64,000 nucleotides of DNA from Amaurobius ferox (lineage: Eukaryota > Arthropoda > Arachnida > Araneae > Amaurobiidae): contig OX578136.1 of assembly GCA_951213105.1 (NCBI GenBank), positions 69,549,230-69,613,229 of the forward strand, read 5' to 3'. The position numbers and the translations under genes were made by a program. Within the stretch, counting starts at the first letter, position 1. Every line of letters begins with the position of its first letter. The notes below the pieces were generated by a model. That model saw only the letters and a program-made list of their open reading frames with translations. It did no database searches and was not told where the DNA came from. This document shows positions 47,346 to 57,818 of this stretch, in pieces.

Positions 47346-48300
47346 GAGGGTCGTATGGTTGCTAATAGTTTAAATGGGAAGGCGTTCGTTGCCCGCGTGT
47401 ACTCGGCGATTTTAGGAGCGATTTTATAAATTAAATCGTCATACACGCAAAACAAAAAATTTACAGAATTTAAGCTACGAAAAGGAATGCTTGAAATATG
47501 TAAATAATCGCGTGTTTAAATTTATTCTGTCGTCATCCTTTGGAAGAAAACCAATTACTCCAGAAATGTTCAATCGATGCAATGTTCAATCGATGGTCGT
47601 ATAGTTGCTAATAGTTTAAATGGGAAGGAGTTCGTTGAGATTTTAGGAGCGTAAGTACAGCAGATGGATGGATGGATGGATGGAAATGAATAAATAAATA
47701 TGTGTACTTCGCTATATGATGAAATTGAATATATATATGAATCTAATATTTTAGAACACTAGTGAAATAAAGGCATTAAAATTGTGAAATATGCTTATTT
47801 AATTAAAATTCACTGAAAGAAAATGAAGTCATATGGATACACCTTTCTAATATTAAAATATGATATATTAAATACGTTTATTAAGAATTTTCTTTTGTTA
47901 ATAATTGAAATTATATTATTAATATGCATATTCAATTAATAACATTTATTTTAAATAAAAAATTATGTATACATATGAGCATATAAATTCACCTAATAAT
48001 ATTGTAAAATTATTTAATATTGAGCTGTGTTTCCCCCGTTTTATTCCGCGCAGAAATTCGATTTAATAACTACAAAGTTTTAATGTAGTCAAAATCAATT
48101 TAGTGACGAGGATTCATCAATAAATTTAAGATTTTATAAATCAAATCGTCATATACGCAAAACAAAAAAATTACAGAATTTAAACTACGTAAAGAAATGT
48201 TTGAAATATGTGAATAATCGCATGTTTAAATTTATTCTGTCTACTTCCTTTGTAAGAAAACCAATTACTCCAGAAATGTTCAATCGATAAATTGTCCCGG
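47345..48300. repeat. Local direct duplications
   Basis: A segment of about 170 bases (about 47410-47580) is repeated at about 48122-48295. Both have AAATCGTCATA-ACGCAAAACAAAAAA, AAATTTATTCTGTC and CCAATTACTCCAGAAATGTT then CAATCGAT. Inside the first block a shorter piece (about 47348-47420 and 47595-47655; GGTCGTAT-GTTGCTAATAGT and GGGAAGG-GTTCGTTG) is also duplicated. A GGAT tetranucleotide run lies at 47663-47685. Confidence 0.85.
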
Positions 48301-48304
48301 GTTG

Positions 48305-49325
48305 TTCGGGATTATTTAATAATTAAAGCAGCATAGGTATTTCTTAAGTATTCTTTAATCTTAATGAAGCTTAAAACTTCTCTTGCTATAATTGCCAATA
48401 TTCTTCTGTGCCCTTGGTTTAAGAGAACTTTGTGGCGGTAATGCAATAAGCAGTTGTTTGATATTGCATCCCTAGGGTAAAGGGAATTTATTTGTTATTG
48501 CCACGTAGAATACGGTATCATTTTAATATCTGAGTAAATTATATAAAGCAGAAATCACATCGTATTCTTGAACATAAGCAGTGTAGAATCATTTAAATGT
48601 ATTGTTATTGGCTTATGGCGGTAAAATTGTGAAATTTTAAATTGCCGACATGTTACATGACGTTCGTGTTTTCACGTATTAAAATGAAATATTATTTTAA
48701 ATTCATTTTCATCGGCGACAGTAATTTAAAATTAAATAAAAATATTTGTTAGAGCCTTCGTATGATGGAAAGCGATGCGTACACTCCATTTTGGACGGAA
48801 TTAGTGAGCATTTTCATACTCTTTTGGTCACTTATTTCGTATAGTCATACGAATAAATGAATAAATAAATAAAATAATAAGGATAAACCGGAAGTAGCAT
48901 CTCCAGAACCGGAAGTGGAAAACTTTAGAAAATCGTCCTGTTTCTTCTTAAGCTTATGTAAATGTTTAAATAATTAAATTTATTTTACTCCTCTCTCCCC
49001 CAAATAAAAAGACGTTTAATTTTAAGCAGTTCATTTATTTAACTGTAAACAATCTCATTATAAAATGTTGATAATTAGTAAATAAATAATTAACATTTTT
49101 TAAAAGCACGATATGTTATTTCACGGGGTGTTACTGTTAGCTTTAAATGCGCTTTATACTCAATCTATTCTGATGTGAGAAGTATTGCAATGAATATACT
49201 GTTTTTACAGTGAGTGATGTATTAGATTTATAGCAGAATGTTGTTTATGTTGAATTGCATATTTGGTGCTTTTTTAAATGACAGCATGTAAAACAATGAT
49301 GTATTCATAGAGGGGTTCCGGTCGC
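48305..49325. other. AT-rich intergenic sequence
   Basis: An AATAAATGA-type short repeat near 48850. Nothing else is recognised. Confidence 0.4.
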
Positions 49326-49332
49326 TCAGGAT

Positions 49333-49352
49333 CCCCCCCCCCCCCCCCCCCC
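49333..49352. repeat. 20-base C run beside a duplicated terminus
   Basis: Twenty consecutive C, then TCCGTAATGAAATTTCTGGA and TACGTCCTTG. A second copy, CCCCCTCCCCCGAAATGAAA then TTTCTGAATACGTCCTT, lies at 49483-49517. In complement each reads GGACGTATCCAGAAATTTCA and a G run, like the tips of some DNA transposons. The element itself is not identified. Confidence 0.6.
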
Positions 49353-49547
49353 TCCGTAATGAAATTTCTGGATACGTCCTTGCCTGTGCTCTTGTGTTTT
49401 CTCGTTCAATTGTGATCCAGTATTAATTTAGCCAATTTCTTTCAAACTTTTTTTAGACTGAAAGTTCACTATACTTTGGACCCCCTCCCCCGAAATGAAA
49501 TTTCTGAATACGTCCTTAATGTAAAACTATTCCGAAGTACCTAGTTA

Positions 49548-52285
49548 TCTCATTTGGTAGGAAATTTCATGTGCTGCCTACATTAGAATTTTTAATTATA
49601 TCGGGATGTTGAATTAGATGCTTCATTTTCCACAAAATATACGAATTGTCATGTATAAATGCAACGTGTATTGGTAAATATTGGTCATAAAAAATATTGA
49701 TTGCAAATAAATTAGTCATAAATGCAACGTGCATTGGTAAATGTCTGATAAATGCAAGCCTGATAAATATTTGATAAATGCAACGCGTATTACTAAATCC
49801 AAATTTGATAATTGTAGGATGATTCTTAACTAAATCCATATCAGCTTTAATGGAACGAAACACAACGCTTACCTTTATTTTGAAACTCTTAATTCTTTTC
49901 CGTCTAGAGATTGAAGACTAATATCATCCATAACTCTACCCAGTTAACTTATTTGGTAGGAAATGTCATGTGCTATCCGCGTTGCAGTTTTTACTTTCCT
50001 TATAAACAATAACGTATAAGAAAATAATTGTGACGGGGTTGAAAATTCGAATTCGAGTTTTCGACGGGAGAGCACGTTTCAAGCATCCCTGATTACGAAT
50101 CGAACATTTTGAAGTGATGTCTCTCCCTCTGTGTGTGTGTGTGTGTGAGTGCGTGTGTGTCAGTGAGTCTGTGGAGACGATATCTCACGAACGAATGGAG
50201 CGATTCGAATGAAATTCTGTACAAAAACCACACTCAGTGAATACTGGAAGCCTATTGTTTCAAAACACAATCGAATGTTCAGAACCTCCCCTAAGTTTTT
50301 GAATTAAATTTAAAAAAAATCAAAAAATATAAACCTTTAATAATGTTACGTAAATAGTCATTTCTTATGTAATTTCTCCTTAGAAAATGATTGACATAAA
50401 CTCGTGGATCTAACTTGTTCCATTCACGAGAAAAGATACTTTGAGTAATACTTTTGTATTAGAACGCCAATAGTCATTTATCTGCTGTAAGAATAACTTA
50501 TTTCTCCGTCCATAACGCTTGACGAGATTTTGGCGACGAATTGGTGGAATGTCGCCAACTTGGCGACTTTTTTAAATGTTGCTAAATTAACTAAAAACTC
50601 GCCAAATGGATAAAAATGACGCTAAATCAATGAAAATGATTATTGACGGAAATTCAATATCTTGGAAAGAATATAAATATTTACTATAAAAATAATATAT
50701 TTTTTTACTGTAAATGTAGTAAATTCATTGCATTATATAAGGAAAGTCATGTGCTTCCCACATCAGATATTTAATTATACCGTGATGTTGATTTAGATGC
50801 TTTATTTTTCACAAAAAACATGAATTGTTCCACGTCTGATAAATGGTATATTGATAAATACCTGATGAATGCAAGTCTGATAAATGTTGCTGAGATTGAT
50901 AAATGAAACGCATATTACTAAATCCAGATTTGGGAGAGGTAGGATGATTCATAAATAAATCAATATCAGTTTTAATGGAACGAAATACAATTCTTACCTT
51001 TATTTAAGTTCTTAATTATTTTCCTTCTAGAGTCTGAAGACTAATACCATCCATAAATATGTATTCATTTTGTATGCTCTCATTGTGTATGCTCTCATTT
51101 CTAAAAGTATCAGATGCTTGAAGGACCTCTAAACTTACCAAAATTTAATACATTTATCACATCCATTAACATTAGTCAGTAAATTATCTCTTTGAAAGGT
51201 GAGAAGAGTGTGGAGAAATCATGCGACAACAGCGTAACAGAGTATGTAATGGGTAGGAAGCGATATATATTAATGGGATGGAACAAAATAGAAAAGGAGA
51301 AGGCTTAAGATAAATACAGAATAAAGCAAAACAGTGAGGTTGATATCTGCATTATTTACGAAAAAAATTTATTAAGAATATTAAACAATAGAATATAATG
51401 TATTTATTATTTTATAATTTTATTTTACTACGATCTACTTAATTAATTTGTTCCCAGGTTGTCAATTTAGTTATCTATAGCTAAATGTAGTTGTTCCTGG
51501 AACTAACAGCACCCCAAAATGACTAAACACTTCCATAAAATGGCAAAGTTTACAACTACTTATAATCATTTTCCAGGACATTTCAGTTATGAATTTAGCC
51601 ATCAAGTAATAGCGACACTGGTTTAACCCCTGTCCGAAAAATAATTATTTGCTTTAAAAGAACAAGACACGATGCATACCCTTGTTTTAAAACTGTTAAT
51701 TATTTTCCTTCTAGAGATTGACGTCTAACATCATCTATAACGCTACGTATTTCGTGCGCTCTAAATCCTACGAGTATCAGTTGAATGCTCAAGACTTACC
51801 AAAATTTATTACATGCATCCCATCCATTTACATTAGTCAGTAAACTCTCTTTCAAAGGTTGGAAGTAAGTAGATGAATCATGCGTCAATAGAGTGACTTA
51901 GTATGTAATGGGTAGGAAGCGATAGGTATAAATGGGGTGGAATAAAATGGTAATATAGAGGGTTCATGCTAAAGACAAAAGCGAGCTAAACTGTGAAGTT
52001 GATATCTGTATTATTTACTAGAAAAACTTGATAAGAATTTTAATCAGGGGGATTGAGTTAGCCTTTAATTATTTTTTTTACTACGTTTTACTTAATGATA
52101 CACGTTAGGGTTAGCGACTTAGCCATTTTATGTCCAGATGTAATCATTTTTTGGAACATTTAGCACCCTCAAAATGGCTGTTTACAGGTAGTTTGTAAAA
52201 GTTTTCTATGAAATCTTGTCATATAGGTTATTCAAGCAATAGTAGCACGAGACTTTCGCTAAAACACAATGGTTTCAGAGGACAA
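49548..52285. repeat. Three-copy local tandem duplication
   Basis: Three related segments lie in order: about 49548-49945, 50730-51640 and 51650-52285. The first two start in a hairpin-ended repeat tail (stem-loops at 49569-49583 and 50749-50763) and continue through GATGTTGA-TTAGATGCTT and TGGAACGAAA-ACAA. The last two share TTTTCCTTCTAGAG, CTTACCAAAATTTA, CATTAGTCAGTAAA, GTATGTAATGGGTAGGAAGC, GTTGATATCTG-ATTATTTAC and a long AT-rich end. The second and third copies are collinear for about 600 bases. No gene was recognised in the unit. Confidence 0.8.
49988..50772 (+). mobile_element. Hairpin-ended repeat, family 1, copy 3 (HINE-like)
   Basis: Complete and the shortest of the three. It has TTTTTACTTTCCTTATAA, AAAATTCGAATTCGAG, a GT tract (about 50118-50162), ACGATATCTCACGAACGAAT, one tandem-unit block (about 50470-50640), TATAAGGAAAGT, and the stem-loop at 50749-50763. 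It abuts another 3' tail whose stem-like sequence (49968-49982) is degraded, giving a head-to-tail junction at about 49985. Confidence 0.8.
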
Positions 52286-52289
52286 AAAT

Positions 52290-52725
52290 AACCTCCTTTT
52301 GCAGTATAAAGTACATAGCAACAATGTCCATAAAGATAAATAGGCGTTTGTCCCACGTGTAACAACGGACATGACAATCTGAAGTAGACAGACAATTTAA
52401 TTAAAAAACGCTAAGAACGAACTGCCCACGACGTTTTTAGCCATTATAATGGACGCATAGCACTCTTTGGTCTCAGGAATGCGGTTTATAACGCCCTTGA
52501 AACAATTGAAGTCATTTAATTGATTTATGTCTTCTTTCTTCAAGATGTATGTAAGATAATATGTCTCTGTTTTTCTATATATCGTTAATATTTATAAATC
52601 AAGGATATTTAACCGATTTATATGCCTTTCCCGCAGTTTACAATACTTAGTAAAGAGCGGAAAGTACAATAATCTTTGTGTAGAGGATAAGAAAAACTTG
52701 AGTAACAACACAAACGAAATAATAA
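52290..52725. other. AT-rich intergenic sequence
   Basis: Nothing recognised. Confidence 0.4.
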
Positions 52726-52727
52726 TT

Positions 52728-52972
52728 CAGCATACAGCTGTTTCGAGTTTAAGCTGGAACTCTTTTGTCAGTGCAAAAGAACCATTCGTTTCAGATTGGC
52801 TAAGCTATTCTTCATGCTGCTTTCTGATTGGCTATCTCTTAATCCAGGTATTTATATAATTTCTTCTGCTTCTTTCTTTTGCTCCTTCTTCTTTTAGACT
52901 TCGGGTTTGTTGGATTTCTTGTACTGACAAAGGGGATCCATCGTGTCCTCGAAACAGCTATATAATATAATA
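52728..52972 (+). mobile_element. Possible Penelope-like element terminus
   Basis: CAGCTGTTTCGAGTTTAAGC with ACTCTTTTGTCAGTGCAAAA (52736-52785) faces ACTGACAAAGGGGATCC and TCCTCGAAACAGCTAT (52925-52965) in inverted orientation. Paired CGAAACAGCT and TTGTCAGT motifs like these are common at the ends of Penelope-like retroelements in arthropods. No reverse transcriptase or GIY-YIG motif is visible nearby. The classification is tentative. Confidence 0.35.
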
Positions 52973-52974
52973 TT

Positions 52975-53676
52975 GTGTTATTTGTGCTTTTATACGTTGC
53001 TGAAGTTTTTAGTAGCAGCTCTATGGCTAAAATATTACCGATTTTGCACCATTTAAATACATAAAATCGATACTTCCAAAAAACTTTTCAGAGTTAAATA
53101 TTTCCTGAAATAAGCAATCTGTAAAAGTGAAAGTTTCTGAAGCCATGGGAATAAATCCAGGGAATGTTGAAATATCAGTGTTTATGACTGCTTGAATTTT
53201 AAAAACGTCTCACCAGGTTTACATATGTTTTTGACTGGTTTCTTAAGTTTAATGGTGAGCAGACTTTTGGATAATTTTTTCAAACTATATACCATGGCAT
53301 TTTTATTTCAATCATGTAGCGGGCAAAGCCATATATATTCGAATTAAATAAATAATACATTACTCAACGTTTGAGCTCAAGTGAGAAAATTATTATGATT
53401 TATGTTTACAAATCCAATTTTGCCGCTGTGGTTAAAGCGTGACTAAACGTAGAGGCAGAACATTTTTTTTTCTATTCATTAGCTCTTTAAACTGTAAGAT
53501 AACTATGTAAATATTCTTGTAACGTTTGTCTTCACTGTGATATCGTATTGACGGTTCTTTAAATGGCACATAACCTAATATACATTTTGTGACACCTAAT
53601 ATTTCATACCGAAACTGAGTAAATATTCATAAATCATGTGTATAAATTTTGGTATGTATAGCTGTGTGTGTATAGC
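52975..53676. other. AT-rich intergenic sequence
   Basis: Nothing recognised. Confidence 0.4.
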
Positions 53677-53700
53677 TATATATATATATATATATATACA
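53677..53700. repeat. TA dinucleotide array
   Basis: About eleven TA units, 30 bases from the left end of the Tc1-like element. Together with the array at 55184-55217 it probably represents one original locus split by the insertion. Confidence 0.85.
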
Positions 53701-53730
53701 TTTCCCCTCACACATATGTACATACATATA

Positions 53731-55181
53731 CACTATGTGACAGTGAGAATGAGACATCAAGAAGGAGTGAGTACAAAGGCATAAAAATAGGTGAACAGAG
53801 AGAGACAGCAACGACCAATAAGTGATCTTTATTGCAACATGATACACCTATGCACTGAGCGATAACACCGTCTGATCAGTAGGTTGCAGGACCACAGCGG
53901 GAGGCGTTGCAGGCAGCATTACATCTAGGTACATGGTCAATGAGCATGCGGATGGTGTCCTGAAGGGTGACTGTCCACTCCCTGTCTATCATTTGCTAGA
54001 GTTCATCTTCGAAACGCGGCGGTGGCAGCGCGCAAACAAGCGATGTCCAATCACGTCCTAGACGTGTTCGATTAGTGAGAGATCAGGGGAAACTGGCGCC
54101 CAGGGAAGTACCTGGATACCTTGCAAAGCTTGTCGGTTGATGCGTGCCGTGGGTGGTCGTTCATTATCCTGCTGGTAAATGGCATTGGATAGCCCTGGAG
54201 GAAGGGTATTATCACCGGAAGCAGCACGTCATCCACGTATCGTTGGGCCGTCATAGTGCCTTCAATACGGACCAGAGGTGATCTGCTACCGTAGGCGATG
54301 GTGCCTCAAACCATGATACCGCGTTGTCGCGCGGTGTGGCGTTCCACAGTTGCGGCCGAATTGGACCTGTCACCACTTCCGCTCCAGACTCTTACACGGC
54401 GACTGTCATTGCTAAAACAGAAGAGTAATTCATCGAAGAACACAATCCTGTGCCATTCCGCCTTCCACATGGCTCTATCCCGACCCCATTGCAAACGGAC
54501 ACGTCTGTGCTGTTGGGTTAATGGCAGTCTTTTTAACGGGAGACATGAGTGCAAGCCATTCGCAACCAATCGGCGAATAATGGCACTGGTCGATACGGGA
54601 GCATCAAAGGTTTCCTGCACATGCTGCAAAAGGGGTACGGAAGTGGCCTGCTTGGCCGCCAACGCTTGCCGGCGAATGCGTCGGTCCACGCGTGTTGACG
54701 CCTTTCTGACAGTACCTGCATCTCTATAACCACACACACATTTCCTTGTTTCAATATTGCACATTTTCTTGCTACATTCTCTTGTTCCAACCATCTTCAT
54801 TACAGCCGGTGCAGCGTGGACGCTGGTAGGTGGCTGTTCGCTGAGATTTGACATATAGATCAACCTGTCCTTCTGAGTCTGATCCCAATACCCTTTCGTG
54901 AAATCGTCTGTCTGCTGGAACTGCCACGGTTGGCGGCTGCCTGGCATTCTCTGCTATTACACGTTTCCTCTGAGACAAAAAAAATCAAAATGGTTTCCCT
55001 GGCAGACAGAGCAGCGCGGCTATTGCCGATTCTGCATGCTCCTTCCCTTATATCTCACTCAACGTGCGTGGACAGTTAAGCATTTCGCATCATTTACATA
55101 ACTCGGTGAGCTGCGTCTACCATGTAATTTGCATGTTTTTCTGCCCCCTTCTTCTTGGTACCTCATTTTTACTCTCACGTA

Positions 55182-55184
<3 letters not shown>
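53731..55184 (-). mobile_element. Tc1-like transposon, near full length
   Basis: The left TIR CACTATGTGACAGTGAGAAT at 53731 and the right TIR ending at 55184 (in complement CACTACGTGAGAGTAAAAAT) are inverted, with TA on each side inside TA-rich DNA. At 1454 bp it has the size of an intact Tc1-like element. Its transposase is on the minus strand and is broken (separate entry). AATAAAG at 53827-53833 on the minus strand is a plausible polyadenylation signal just after the coding region. Confidence 0.9.
53985..54947 (-). pseudogene. Tc1-like transposase pseudogene
   Basis: This is the best-preserved transposase in the window. The ATG at 54947 gives MPGSRQPWQFQQTDDFTKG. The helix-turn-helix part continues in another frame (SICQISANSHLPASTLHRL). 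The first frame then resumes with STRVDRRIRRQALAAKQATS, SAIIRRLVANGLHS, LPLTQQHRRVRLQWGRDRA and WHRIVFFDELLF (first Asp, normally FSDESRF), ending GIMV at a TGA that replaces Trp. After the stop come GTIAYGSRSPLVRI, MTAQRYVDDVLLPVIIPFLQ, and, in a third frame, AIYQQDNERPPTARI (second Asp) and SPDLSLIEHV (Glu), followed by TAG in place of Trp. All catalytic positions survive. Inactivation is by two Trp-to-stop changes and about three frameshifts. A different subfamily from the 11.4 and 36.4 kb elements. Confidence 0.9.

Positions 55185-55217
<33 letters not shown>
55184..55217. repeat. TA dinucleotide array
   Basis: About sixteen TA units directly adjoining the right TIR of the Tc1-like element. 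Confidence 0.95.
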
Positions 55218-55219
<2 letters not shown>

Positions 55220-55222
<3 letters not shown>

Positions 55223-57815
55223 TCTGTTTACATTGCATAAATAGATAGAAGCATACAGTCAAATATATAGAATGCAGACTGGGGTACTTTTCTTGGTTGC
55301 GGAGTATATTTCTTCAATATTCTTAAATATTCTTAAATATATTTCCTATTGAAAGTGTTTGATACGTAAGGGATACGTGAAGAATGAATAGTTTTACGTT
55401 TCTTGACACCTTCTATATAAAACCCTGCAACATGCTTTATCTGCCAATTCTCGAAACCATTCTTTCCTTCCCAATGCCACTTTCGGCTTTTTAAAAAGAT
55501 TCCTTATCGGCCGAGATATCTACATATTCATACTTTTTTCTTCAATTTTAAATCAGCTATAGGGGGGGATCGGAAATATAGCAGGATATCAAGAACGTAA
55601 TAGTATATACGATTCTTTTCCAAGGTCTTTTTTACGGGTGTGAGGATTTTTTCTCAAATTCAAATATAAAGAGGAATATTTCGTACTAAACACATTAATC
55701 ATTTGAATTGGATATTATACATTTAAATAGTTTATTAAAATGAATGGGTTTCCTTTTAACGTATATACATATACTCAAATGATCAAAAATGAAGAAAATA
55801 TGCGACTTAAAATATTCAAGTACTTTACAAATAGATTATTCATGCAATCCATAATATTTGATGTATAAAATGTATCTACTGACAATCACCTCAGTCTTTA
55901 GAAATGTATTTAGCATCATGAACGTATTGCAGTGATGGCTTTACAATATTTAAATCTTGAATAAGTCATAAGATTATATATTTAATTTACTGTTACTAAT
56001 TTCCTAAGTATAATTGTCTAGTAGCCTCAATATGACGCGATGTCTTTTAATGATCACCAAAATGAAATCCATCAAAGATTTTTTTTTTCGCTTTCGTATA
56101 TCGTCTTCATGTTCTCGGCGGCACAAAAATACAACTTTTCCCATTATGCGGACAGCATCATCGTATTAAAATGAATTCAGCAGAACAAAATGGCCATGGT
56201 CTGCAATTTATCGTCATTCTGATTAAATATCTTCATTTTGTTTGGTTTTTATACATATGATTAATTATATTTTAAATTCATTTCAATGTTAAATATTTAA
56301 TTTTATGATTATTTACTTTTAAAAGACTAAAATATTTCGTTTGCATTTGAGTAATCTAAATATTCTTTATAGTAAAATGAATTGATATAAATAGAATTAT
56401 ACACATATTATTATTATTCTATATTTAGAGTTTTGATTAAGTTTATACATTTAGAGATTTACTTTAAAATGATTTTTATTTCCACTTACCACCTTCTCAG
56501 TAAATGCACTCTGAATGGTTATTGAGAACCAATTATGCTAGGAAAAAGTTTGATTTTGTTGTCTGTCGTTCCGTGTTTAATGGTTCCTCTTCAGATAGCT
56601 TCTATACTCTTCTATGATAGAAAAATATTATCTGTAGAAAACTGTTAAATATTGTGTGTAGACTTGCAAAAACATTTTCTCTGTAACGAGCGGAGTCTGT
56701 ATAGAGTCAACTCAACTGTTCGTTGGTTATGCTGCAATTTCTGCTCTGTTACTAACTTACATTCGGACCATTTATATTTAAAACTATATAGCACTATTTA
56801 ATGTATTTATAAAATATACATGTTCTCAATCATTATTTATAGATGTAACACCAAACCAGACTCCGTAGGAGAGTTCCGAAAGCAAGTCCCTGTCTCGTTT
56901 TCATGTCCAACGTTCTTCTAGACTCCAAAAATCCGACAATTTTTCGATGTGGGCTTTCCTTCGCATTACCAGGGTCAGCTGTAAAAATTTCGTAGCGGCA
57001 AAACAGATGACTAAATGTAACGTATTTTTAAGTATTTTTCCAACATGGCCAGAGATGGTTCAATACAATTGTGGTATTTTTTACTACCGAAGCTGCCAAC
57101 CTGTGATATTACATTTGTTATAGTTCATTAAATCAAATTATCTTCAAATAAAATTCATTGCGTTCATGAAGTCAAGTATATTGGATGTATGCACAATAAC
57201 CCATGACAATCTTTATAATAACATATTTTGGAAATATTTATATTGCTAATCATAATATAAAAATCTATTACTGCAAGTAGCTGCTAGTCAATAAGCACCC
57301 CTTGTAGTTTCTTTCAAAATATATATATATTTTTTTCATTTATCGCATTTGTATAATTTTACTGCATAGAGTTTTCACTTGGCTCTGAATGAATGCAGAT
57401 CGAAGTTTGTAAACAAATTTTTGCGGCCACAACGTAAGTGGGAAGATCATTTTCCGTATGAATGTTCTCAAAACGTGTGTGGAAAGTGTATTTTGAGCTG
57501 AAAACCTTCAGCTCATTTTCTTCGCTAAAAGGCTTACTACGCATGTTCAGAGTGATGCAGAGGTTGCGTGACATAATGATCACGCCGTGCTGCAGAAGAT
57601 GCAGTTCCATCTAGAGCTTTATTTTTATGGAACGTGTTTGAGTTCCTGTTTTCGAATCAGAAACCATTCGTTTATGTTGCTTGTTTATTTCCTTGTTAAT
57701 AAATGACTATTTAATTAATGACTGTGCGTTTGTAAGTTAAGTAAATGACGAGTGCTGTCTTTGCCGAAAATTATTTTCTTACAATGATCTTTGACTGAGA
57801 AAAATTGCATTAAAA
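55220..57815. other. AT-rich intergenic sequence
   Basis: No gene is supported. A GC-richer patch at 56850-57010 and the minus-strand frame at 57359-57610 (83 codons, SEENELKVFSSKYTFHTRFE) lie upstream of the hAT element. That frame looks slightly coding-like, but no family is recognised. A left terminus of the hAT element could not be fixed here. Confidence 0.4.
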
Positions 57816-57818
57816 GTA

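Noticed and set aside
54298..54729. 143-codon plus-strand ORF
   Set aside because: Antisense shadow of the minus-strand Tc1-like transposase, which carries the recognisable motifs.
57359..57610. 83-codon minus-strand ORF upstream of the hAT element
   Set aside because: Looks mildly coding-like but no family could be recognised; not listed as a gene.
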